Source of the DNA: Desulfitibacter sp. BRH_c19 | GTDB lineage: Bacteria; Bacillota; DSM-16504; Desulfitibacterales; Desulfitibacteraceae | Assembly: GCA_001515945.1 (NCBI GenBank) | Contig: LOER01000033.1 | Location: forward strand, 1 to 64,000 | Direction of reading: 5' to 3' | Length of the DNA: 64,000 bases | In this document: piece by piece, positions 8,783-15,386 of the stretch | Position numbering within the stretch: the first letter of the stretch is position 1 | Layout of the letters: each line of letters begins with the position of its first letter | The notes under the pieces: generated by a model | What the model saw: the letters and a program-made list of their open reading frames with translations, nothing else | Told to the model about the DNA's origin: nothing | Database searches by the model: none | Program-made: the position numbers and the translations under genes

Positions 8783-9271
8783 TCACTCCTTTTTTATGCA
8801 TAACGCCTCCAATGCCTTAACCTGATCTTTTTTGCCTATTACCATCAGGACATCACCATCCAAAAGAACTTCATTTACATCAGGGCTGCCTATTACTTGA
8901 TCACCCCTTTGGATACCAATGATGGTAGCACCTGTTATCTTTCTAATTTGGGCATCTTTTATTGCCATATTCGTAAGCTTAGATTCTGGACATAAGTTAA
9001 TCCACTCTACAAGTATATTTTTCCTCATAATTTCAAGTTTTTCATCACTAACAGGTTGATAGTCAGCACCTAAAAGAATAGAGCCAACCTTTCTAGCTTC
9101 TTCGTCATTTAGGTCCAAAGTTAAAATAGGTCCATCATCTTCATCATCATTCATAAAATAAATTTCACGTTTTCCCGTATGATGTATAATAATGACAAAA
9201 AGATATCCGTCCTTGGTTGTCACAGAATACTTTTTGCCAATCCCAGGCAAATCAGCACTTTTAATTTGCAT
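8783..9271 (-). CDS. TrkA-C domain regulatory subunit of K+/H+ antiporter (KhtT-like)
   Basis: A soluble 162-residue protein. The N-terminal half (SADLPGIGKKYSVTTKDG) matches the KhtT N-terminal domain. The C-terminal half is a TrkA-C ligand-binding domain, with ITGATIIGIQRGDQVIGSPD and VLLDGDVLMVIGKKDQVKAL. Such domains bind nucleotides such as c-di-AMP and gate the antiporter. It is translated before its partner KhtU-like gene on the same transcript. Confidence 0.87.
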   Translation of the reverse strand: MQIKSADLPGIGKKYSVTTKDGYLFVIIIHHTGKREIYFMNDDEDDGPILTLDLNDEEARKVGSILLGADYQPVSDEKLEIMRKNILVEWINLCPESKLTNMAIKDAQIRKITGATIIGIQRGDQVIGSPDVNEVLLDGDVLMVIGKKDQVKALEALCIKKE

Positions 9272-9547
9272 TTATTAGTACTCCTCCATTCTTTTTTCAT
9301 ATTTTGCCCCTATATTAGAGCTTTTCCTACTTAATATTATATAACAAATCATCAAGGTTTGCTAAAATGACTAGCAAATTTATTGTAAAATTCAAAAGAA
9401 TATATGATTAATGGATACGATAATAGTTTATTTGTAAAATATTATAATAATTAGAATAACTTCTAAAATATTCATATATATAATTTTATTTCTTTGTAAT
9501 AAAGTATATAATAAATAATATGAATATTGTAAAAAGGAGGAAGATAA

Positions 9548-10405
9548 ATGACATTAAATGAGAAAATAGCTCTTATAACGGATAGTTCTTGTGATTTACC
9601 TCAAGAAACTATTGAAAAATATGACATTCACCTGCTTCCATTAAAAGTTATCTATCCAAATAAAGAGTATGATGATAGACTAGAAATCACCCCCGAAGAG
9701 GTATATGCAAGATTTCCGGAAGAAATACCAACAACTTCACAGCCATCTCGAGCGACAGCAACTAAGCTCCTTGAAGATTTACGTACTAAAGGCTACAAAA
9801 AAGTTCTTGCTATCTTGATGTCAAGTGGTCTAAGTGCTACATATGAAATGGTTGAGACTTTAAGGAAGGAATTCTCTGATATGGATATCAGGGTTATTAA
9901 TTCTAATACTCTTTCCATGGGATTGGGCTTACTCGTTAAGGAGGGGGCCAAGCTTCTAGAGGAAAAGAAAATGAACTTTGATGAAATTGTGAACAACTTG
10001 AAAACAGCTCATCAGAAAATAAATGTTTTTTATGCCATTCCCACCTTAGAGTATTTACGTAAGGGTGGAAGAATCGGACTTGTTTCAGCTACCCTTGGTT
10101 CTTTAATTGACTTAAAGCCAGTAATATCCGTAAATAAAGAAGGTAAATACTATTCTCATGCAAAGGTAAGGGGTAGGAAAAAATCTATTGCTAAAATTGT
10201 TGAACTTGTTGAAGAGCTAACTGATGGTAAAAACATAAACCTAGCCGTGGTGCATGGTGATGCTGAAGAAGAAGGCCTTAAATTAAAGAAATACTTTGAG
10301 CATAAACCAAACGTAAAAGAATTATCATTTAGTCAAATAAGCCCAGCTCTTGTTGTGCATACTGGCCCAGGGTTGGTGGGTGTATGTTATCAATTAATTG
10401 ATTAA
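9548..10405 (+). CDS. DegV family fatty-acid-binding protein
   Basis: A 285-residue DegV protein. ITDSSCDLP at residues 10-18 is the family signature around the lipid-carboxylate site, TTSQPS (about 60) and KGGRIG (about 170) are further hallmarks, and the C-terminus has the usual TGPGLVGVCY. In Firmicutes these proteins bind fatty acids and present them to fatty-acid kinase FakA; no fakA is next to this copy. The ATG follows AAAGGAGGAAGATAA. The gene stands alone, preceded by an AT-rich spacer with several TATAAT-like stretches and followed by a strong terminator. Confidence 0.93.
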   Translation: MTLNEKIALITDSSCDLPQETIEKYDIHLLPLKVIYPNKEYDDRLEITPEEVYARFPEEIPTTSQPSRATATKLLEDLRTKGYKKVLAILMSSGLSATYEMVETLRKEFSDMDIRVINSNTLSMGLGLLVKEGAKLLEEKKMNFDEIVNNLKTAHQKINVFYAIPTLEYLRKGGRIGLVSATLGSLIDLKPVISVNKEGKYYSHAKVRGRKKSIAKIVELVEELTDGKNINLAVVHGDAEEEGLKLKKYFEHKPNVKELSFSQISPALVVHTGPGLVGVCYQLID

Positions 10406-10440
10406 TTAATCCAAACAAAAACGATAGTTGTACAAATTTT

Positions 10441-10476
10441 AAGCAGCTAATTTAAACCTAGCTGTTTTTTATTTTT
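10441..10476 (+). terminator. Terminator after the degV-family gene
   Basis: CAGCTA (10444-10449) pairs with TAGCTG (10459-10464), followed by TTTTTTATTTTT. Confidence 0.85.
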
Positions 10477-10559
10477 CACAGTTTAAAGGAAATATGCCGA
10501 ACAAATAGAAAGATTCAGTTGTAACAATTAAAAATTTAGAATACCAAGGGGGTTCTATC

Positions 10560-11147
10560 GTGAATAAGTTTCTCTGTATGCTAATGATTATGATCCTGTT
10601 ATTCTCCCCAGTTATTATTGCTCAAGATGAAACCAATGACATAACGGAAGAAAATATTACACAAGAAGAAGTTATTCCAAAAGAAGAAAGTACTGAAGAA
10701 GAAAGTACTGAAGAAGAAAGCACGCCTACCCAGTCTAATGAAAATCAAATTATTAGCTGGGAAGCAATGAATGAAATGCAGACTGCATTATTTATCATTA
10801 ACAAGCAAATAGATTATCTAATGGAGAGAATTGAAGATAGTGATACTAGGATTAGAAAAATCACAGACACATATGAAGAGCGTTTAGAAAAGGAAATAGC
10901 AAGGAATAAAGAACTAGCAGCTAGCTATGAAGAAAAGATAGAAAGCCTTGAACAAGAGATAGTGGTACACAGAGACAATCTCTCTCAACTTGAAAGAGAT
11001 AACGCTATCTTTGCGAGCGAAAGTGGTTTATATTTAAAAATCTTAATTGGATTTCTTGTCGGATCTATCTTCGGGATAGTACTAGCAGGATTACTACAGT
11101 TATGGAAAAAAGGTAAAAATTCTAAAAACAAGTCTGCATCAGCTTAA
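10560..11147 (+). CDS. Hypothetical envelope protein: signal/anchor, Glu-rich repeat, coiled coil, C-terminal membrane helix
   Basis: I recognise no family. The 195-residue product starts with a hydrophobic signal-like segment (residues 4-22, ending IIAQD). It then has an acidic linker with a five-residue repeat (EESTE), then a charged heptad-rich region (about 85-150) that should form a coiled coil, then one hydrophobic segment (LIGFLVGSIFGIVLAGLLQL) and a basic tail. This is the layout of a tethered extracytoplasmic coiled-coil protein. The GTG start follows AAGGGGG. It is convergent with the L,D-transpeptidase gene, and the two stop codons overlap inside a shared terminator. Confidence 0.7.
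   Translation: MNKFLCMLMIMILLFSPVIIAQDETNDITEENITQEEVIPKEESTEEESTEEESTPTQSNENQIISWEAMNEMQTALFIINKQIDYLMERIEDSDTRIRKITDTYEERLEKEIARNKELAASYEEKIESLEQEIVVHRDNLSQLERDNAIFASESGLYLKILIGFLVGSIFGIVLAGLLQLWKKGKNSKNKSASA
10683..10725 (+). repeat. 15-bp tandem repeat encoding EESTE
   Basis: The unit GAAGAAAGTACTGAA is present nearly three times within the acidic linker of the envelope protein, a place where copy number could vary by slippage. Confidence 0.8.
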
Positions 11148-11163
11148 GGTGCAGACTTGTTTT
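11125..11163. terminator. Bidirectional terminator shared by convergent genes
   Basis: A perfect inverted repeat with 14-base arms (11125-11138 and 11150-11163), flanked by an A run on one side and a T run on the other. It covers the stop codons of both convergent genes. Confidence 0.85.
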
Positions 11164-12094
11164 CTAGGATTCCATAAAATTCTTCTGAGAGCTCTCCTGT
11201 AGGCTCCATTGAATTCAAAAGTTGAAAGTATTTGACTGCGGAAGCCGTCATCAGGCCAAATCTCCCATCGGCTGGCCCCCAGTAAACACCTTTCTCTCTA
11301 AGCTGATACTGTACAGGAATTAAACTCTGAGAATTTATACCAGATTTCAGGTTAGGCTTTCCTAACGGGGGATAGTCACCTACTATTATTACAGGTGTCC
11401 CTACTTTTACAAAAGGAAAGAGTTCTTCAACATGCTGATTAAACATTCTTATACAACCCGCGGAGGCTCTTCTGCCTATAGACCATGGTTTATTTGTACC
11501 ATGAACTCCATATGACCCCCAAGGAACATTAAGACCCATCCAGCGGGTGCCCGTTGCTCCATTATTTCTTACAGATTTATTTGCCACTTTAAATTCTCCT
11601 ACCGGAGAAGGTGTTTTGTTCTTCCCTATGGCTACAGGATACTGTTTGAACACTTCACCATCATCCGTATAGACAGTAAGCTGATTCTTGTTTTTATCAA
11701 TTACAATGATTATATCACCATCTACGGTTTTAAAGTCTTTATCTGGGGGTGGCGGGGTTGTCACATTCTGGGCGAGCAAATCCCAGGTTTCCAAGGTAAC
11801 CATTGCGGAAGAACCCCTACCTTGATCCCTATGAAAGCGACTTACAGCTCTTTGAGTTGGATAATCATAAATGCCTGTAATCTCTCCATTATAATACCCA
11901 AGATGTTTTAACCTTTCCTGCAATTCCTCTACGTCTGGGCCCTTTTGAGCAGGTTCGGTGGCTAACAAAATCCTATCCTGATCATGGCAGCCCACAAGCA
12001 TTGGCTCCTCAGTAAGAACTGAAGAAACATTGAGTGACATCAATATTAGGTTCATAAAAACGAACAAAAAGAAGGCACAGAATACTTTTTTCAT
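11144..12094 (-). CDS. L,D-transpeptidase with two peptidoglycan-binding domains
   Basis: A 316-residue secreted enzyme. The order is signal segment (2-25), PGB1-type domain (about 52-105; LQERLKHLGYYNGEITGIYD), YkuD catalytic domain (about 125-240) and a second PGB-like domain at the C-terminus (about 262-312; LREKGVYWGPADGRFG). The active-site signature is complete: GVHGT, then RRASAGCIRM, whose Cys is the nucleophile. These enzymes make 3-3 crosslinks or attach proteins to the wall. Flanking the catalytic domain by two wall-binding domains is less usual than one. It is transcribed as a single gene. Confidence 0.92.
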   Translation of the reverse strand: MKKVFCAFFLFVFMNLILMSLNVSSVLTEEPMLVGCHDQDRILLATEPAQKGPDVEELQERLKHLGYYNGEITGIYDYPTQRAVSRFHRDQGRGSSAMVTLETWDLLAQNVTTPPPPDKDFKTVDGDIIIVIDKNKNQLTVYTDDGEVFKQYPVAIGKNKTPSPVGEFKVANKSVRNNGATGTRWMGLNVPWGSYGVHGTNKPWSIGRRASAGCIRMFNQHVEELFPFVKVGTPVIIVGDYPPLGKPNLKSGINSQSLIPVQYQLREKGVYWGPADGRFGLMTASAVKYFQLLNSMEPTGELSEEFYGILENKSAP

Positions 12095-12186
12095 CTAGTC
12101 ACCACCATTTTTTCATCTGTAAATAAATATTCAATAAGCGACTCATCTATGCCAATTGTATTACTAAATAATTATTTCCATTTAAT

Positions 12187-12837
12187 CTACTTTTGTCCAT
12201 ATCGAACAGCCATATCCTCTCTTTCTTTTTGTATTAACTGCTTTGATAACACTACTGGTTTTCCAATCACATTTGAATATATGTATATCTTGGCACTAGC
12301 CTCTAATAGCTCACAGATACCAAGTGCTTCATCTAGACTTTTGCCAACTCCTACTGCACCATGATTTGCTAATAAAGCAGCAGCCGTATCACCTAAAGCC
12401 TCAACAATTTGAACCGCGAGATCCTCTGTTCCCGTCCTGGCATATTCCGCAGTTTTAACGGCCCCTCCAAAAACAATAGCCATTGCATCAGTTACCGGAG
12501 GAAGGTCTTGCCTTGTAATAGCAATTGCGCTTGCATAGACTGAATGGGTATGTACAACTGCATTGATATCCTTTCTTGCCCTTAGAATACTTCTATGCAT
12601 ATTCACTTCAATTGATGGTTTTCTGTCACCTTCTACTATATTACCTTTCATATCCACTATAACAATATCTTCGGGAATTAACTTGTCATAAGCCATCCCA
12701 CTTGGTGTAATCATCATTAATTCTTTATTTACTCGAACACTAATATTACCCCCTGTTCCAATCACCAACCCTTTTTCAATTAATAGTTGCCCGTACTTGA
12801 TAATCTCTTTTTTTAATTGTTCTTTTTCTAAAGACAT
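12187..12837 (-). CDS. Class II aldolase (AraD/FucA family)
   Basis: A 216-residue zinc-dependent aldolase/epimerase family protein. Substrate phosphate-binding TGGNISVR and TPSGMAYDKL, the catalytic Glu in PSIEVNMHR, zinc ligands in VVHTHSVYASA and LLANHGAVGVG are all in place. Family members cleave L-fuculose- or L-ribulose-type sugar phosphates or act on methylthioribulose phosphate; the substrate here is unknown. ATG at 12837 is chosen since GGAGG lies seven bases upstream; the longer frame begins inside the dispersed repeat at 12861-12934. Confidence 0.88.
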   Translation of the reverse strand: MSLEKEQLKKEIIKYGQLLIEKGLVIGTGGNISVRVNKELMMITPSGMAYDKLIPEDIVIVDMKGNIVEGDRKPSIEVNMHRSILRARKDINAVVHTHSVYASAIAITRQDLPPVTDAMAIVFGGAVKTAEYARTGTEDLAVQIVEALGDTAAALLANHGAVGVGKSLDEALGICELLEASAKIYIYSNVIGKPVVLSKQLIQKEREDMAVRYGQK

Positions 12838-13151
12838 GCCTACACCTCCATAATCTGAATTTATCCGATGGCTAACTACCACTAGCCTTGCATGGTTTCA
12901 GCTATGTCAACAAGTTGACAAGTTTCACTCAAGACTCCCACCTCTTGCTCTGCACTGGTATTTCTACGCATTGCAAAAATCACAATGCTAGAACTACTGG
13001 CGTAGTGGGGGATAAGTGGTACTAAGCCCCTGGATAACGGTTTTCCCTAAAGGATTAGCTTAGCTACGCCAAACAAGTTGGCAAGTTTCGCTCTATAATA
13101 TTCAGATGGAGTTTTAACTCCATCTGACTAAAGAATCCTGTTTATTTTCAA
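12838..13151. other. Non-coding spacer with dispersed repeat pieces and hairpins
   Basis: No credible gene. It holds a repeat piece (12861-12934), a diverged second piece (13061-13097), and a hairpin with ten-base arms (13103-13126, CAGATGGAGT / ACTCCATCTG) without a T tail. The part between has a T/G-rich stretch around GTAGTGGGGGATAAGTGG. It looks like a structured intergenic repeat or an unknown RNA rather than coding DNA. Confidence 0.5.
12861..12934 (+). repeat. Dispersed intergenic repeat, copy 1
   Basis: The stretch beginning TTTATCCGATGGCTA, continuing CTAGCCTTGCATGG, CAGCTATG and AAGTTTCACTCAAGAC, recurs on the opposite strand at 52488-52655 with about 100 extra bases in the middle. 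A weaker third relative is at 13061-13097 (AGCTACGCC, AAGTTGGCAAGTTTCGCTC). Confidence 0.65.
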
Positions 13152-13177
13152 GAAAAGGAACCTATCGGTTCCTTTTT
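13152..13177 (-). terminator. Terminator after panD
   Basis: AAAAGGAACC and GGTTCCTTTT pair perfectly around TATC. It lies 15 bases past the panD stop. The T runs on both strands could make it work in both directions. Confidence 0.85.
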
Positions 13178-13191
13178 AAATGCTATATCTA

Positions 13192-13542
13192 TTAATCTGT
13201 TAGTTTGTTTTTTTCATCAACAAATACTATGTTTGGCTCATAATTTTTGGTTTCTTCCTGTGTCATATAACAATAAGCTATGATTATAACCTTATCCCCT
13301 GGTTGAACTAGTCTCGCAGCAGAACCATTTAGACAAATAGTACCTGAACCAGCCTCACCCTTTATAACATAGGTTTCAAATCTTGCACCATTGTTATTAT
13401 TAACAACCTGTACCTTTTCATGAGTCAGAATTCCAGCTGCCTTCATAAGGTCTTCATCAATAGTAATGCTTCCCTTATAATTCAAATTAGCGTCTGTAAC
13501 CGTCGCGCCATGTATTTTCCCTTTTAGCATATTTAAAAACAA
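13192..13542 (-). CDS. panD: Aspartate 1-decarboxylase
   Basis: Pyruvoyl-dependent enzyme that makes beta-alanine from aspartate for pantothenate and CoA synthesis. The start is set at the TTG at 13542, seven bases after GGAGGGG. This gives [20 protein letters not shown], which aligns residue for residue with the usual PanD N-terminus, and places the self-cleavage pair exactly at Gly24-Ser25 (YKGSITID). The protein is 116 residues, the normal length ending in an acidic/basic tail, and carries [20 protein letters not shown]. No panB or panC is adjacent, so the gene is isolated. Its leader contains competing hairpins. Confidence 0.95.
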   Translation of the reverse strand: MFLNMLKGKIHGATVTDANLNYKGSITIDEDLMKAAGILTHEKVQVVNNNNGARFETYVIKGEAGSGTICLNGSAARLVQPGDKVIIIAYCYMTQEETKNYEPNIVFVDEKNKLTD

Positions 13543-13567
13543 AAGATATCCCCTCCTAAGAAAAATA

Positions 13568-13642
13568 AAAAAGCCCATAAAAACATACCAAGGGCTTAGT
13601 TAATTCTCATTATCCAATGGTATGGTTCTAGTTAGATACCAT
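13568..13642 (-). promoter_or_regulatory. Attenuator-like leader of panD
   Basis: Three mutually exclusive elements are visible on the minus strand. ATGGTAT (13636-13642) can pair with ATACCAT (13617-13623). The overlapping CATACCA (13618-13624) can instead pair with TGGTATG (13584-13590), which is the loop of an intrinsic terminator made by AAGCCC (13592-13597 side) and GGGCTT (13571-13576), followed by a T-rich run. The panD ribosome binding site comes right after. The terminator could alternatively belong to the upstream membrane-protein operon. Confidence 0.5.
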
Positions 13643-13651
13643 CCTGAAGTT

Positions 13652-13681
13652 ATTCTATCATAACTTATTAATTTATTACAA
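13652..13681 (-). promoter_or_regulatory. Candidate sigma-A promoter of panD
   Basis: TTGTAA at 13676-13681 and TAGAAT at 13652-13657 on the minus strand, 18 bases apart. Transcription would start near 13645, just before the attenuator-like leader. Confidence 0.45.
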
Positions 13682-13764
13682 GAAAAAATGCTTATGCTTT
13701 AAATGTAGCTTTTGTACAATCATATATTTGTACTCTATGATTTTTACGTTAAATCTTGCAAATC

Positions 13765-14442
13765 TTAGAAAAATATCTTTTCATTCCCCTCACTATCGGA
13801 AGTTCGAAGGTTATCTTTTTCTTTAAAAAGCTCATATACTTTTATTACTCCTAAAACAACTGCAGCCCACATCAATATGGCTATTATATTCCATAACAAT
13901 GGCAGCTGCATTCCTCCCCAAACAGAATAGAATAAGATAGCAGGTATTTGCCCTAAGGCTGTACCAATTACATAATATCTCGTCTTAATTAAAGTAAACC
14001 CAAATGCAAAGCTAGCTAGATCTGTGGGTATAAAAGGCATTAAACGGACTATAAAAACAGCTTTTTCCTGATAAGTTTCAAAAAAACCTATTATTTTTCT
14101 CAAAAAATCGTTTTTTATCTGCATATTAAAATTAAAATGCCTAACCAATGCGAAGCAAAGATAAGCACTTAGCAATGATCCTATCCAAGAAATGAAAAAG
14201 CCCCCAATTGCACCAAAGATTATCCCATTCGCAATATATATAAAAACTGCTGGGATAGGTGCCACAAAGGCCTGTAATAAGATTATGGACATTGATCCGA
14301 GAGGTGTAAAAATTCCCCAGTCATCTAAAAAACCCTGGATATGTTCCATATCGCCTATTATTAATGCTTGAATAATTCCTGAACTATAGAAAAAGGCCAC
14401 AACAACTAGGAGTATCAGTAGTCCGCCAACCCTTTTATACAT
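13765..14442 (-). CDS. TVP38/TMEM64 (VTT/DedA-like) membrane protein
   Basis: A membrane protein of about 225 residues with five or six hydrophobic segments. The VTT-domain signature appears as ANGIIFGAIGGFFISWIGSL and RLMPFIPTDLASFAFGFT. The family is thought to move or scramble lipids, but no activity is known for this member. ATG at 14442 is preferred because AGAGGAGG lies five bases before it. It follows the DUF2062 gene directly, so both are one operon. Confidence 0.87.
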   Translation of the reverse strand: MYKRVGGLLILLVVVAFFYSSGIIQALIIGDMEHIQGFLDDWGIFTPLGSMSIILLQAFVAPIPAVFIYIANGIIFGAIGGFFISWIGSLLSAYLCFALVRHFNFNMQIKNDFLRKIIGFFETYQEKAVFIVRLMPFIPTDLASFAFGFTLIKTRYYVIGTALGQIPAILFYSVWGGMQLPLLWNIIAILMWAAVVLGVIKVYELFKEKDNLRTSDSEGNEKIFF

Positions 14443-14463
14443 CTCAACCTCCTCTGTTTGCAA

Positions 14464-14988
14464 TCAAATATATTCATTCTGTCCGCTTTTCTTTATCTTA
14501 TGCCTACGAATTAATATAACCCAAAACACTAGATAGATAAAAGTTGCTCCTATAAGGGCATTCACTATTGCTCCTATTAAAAAATCAGCAGTAAAGTCTT
14601 GCATTCTATCTAAAGACAAGTAGCTGGTAGGTTGTTCAACAATTCCCTCTATCTTTGTCATTGACTCTTGTAAGGAGCCTTGCAGTCTCTCTTCGATTTC
14701 GACACTCTGTACCTGATCACCCTTTAGAAATCGACCTGTAATCATATTCATACTATAAAAAACGGGAATAAAGAATCCCGTAGCTAAATTTGCAGTAAGT
14801 GCAGCCACAGCACTACCACGAAGCATTTTTGCCAGACCCATTGAAAGAAATGGACCAACTCCAACCGATGGAATGAAATTCCAAAACACCCCTACCGATG
14901 CTCCTAGTGCAATTGAGTGGGGTGATCCTGCTATTTTTAAGATCTGTCTAAATTTGATACGTATTTTTTCCAAGAGTTTTTGTGTCAA
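14464..14988 (-). CDS. DUF2062 domain membrane protein
   Basis: A 174-residue protein with FRQILKIAGSPHSIALGASVG near the N-terminus and FIPSVGVGPFLSMGLAKMLRG, the DUF2062 pattern, and three membrane segments. Function is unknown. The start is probably TTG at 14988, with a weak GGTGA upstream. It is translated first in an operon with the VTT-domain protein. Confidence 0.8.
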   Translation of the reverse strand: MTQKLLEKIRIKFRQILKIAGSPHSIALGASVGVFWNFIPSVGVGPFLSMGLAKMLRGSAVAALTANLATGFFIPVFYSMNMITGRFLKGDQVQSVEIEERLQGSLQESMTKIEGIVEQPTSYLSLDRMQDFTADFLIGAIVNALIGATFIYLVFWVILIRRHKIKKSGQNEYI

Positions 14989-15386
14989 TTATATCACCAC
15001 TTCTATGACTTTAATTAGCACTACCTTAAATTATAACGTGTTTTATATTGTATGTATACAGCACAAACACCATCCATTCTCTGAAATTCGACACATTTTT
15101 TGGAATAAGAGAAACCCTAAACCAAAGTTAGGACGATAGTCCTACTAATTCAGGACCTGGGGGCAATGGTAATAATCGACAAATAGTCTAAAATTATTGT
15201 ATAAGTTGACTATATTTTTGCCTCCTCATTCTCCAGTGGGCTCTACCTCACCACACAAGCCCATTGGGGGATTTTTGTATTTAAACATCACCCGGCCCTC
15301 CATAGTTGCTTTTTCCACTGGAATAACCAATACTGATTTAGATATAATAATAAAAAAAGCTGCTGTTGAATATGGGAGGGGTTAAT
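14989..15386. other. Divergent intergenic region with structured leader of the P-type ATPase
   Basis: No convincing gene. On the plus strand a hairpin TAGGAC-GATA-GTCCTA lies at 15129-15144. A second, CCAGTGGGCT (15233-15242) with AGCCCATTGG (15258-15267), is followed by GGGATTTTTGTATTT and resembles an intrinsic terminator. CCACTGG (15315-15321) could compete for CCAGTGG. I match it to no riboswitch class I know. Confidence 0.4.

Noticed and set aside
15197-15385. Plus-strand frame before the Ca2+ ATPase
   Set aside because: No binding site, poor composition, and covers the hairpins of the leader.
15121-15386. yybP-ykoY (Mn2+) or c-di-GMP riboswitch before the Ca2+ ATPase
   Set aside because: The conserved core sequences of these classes are not present.
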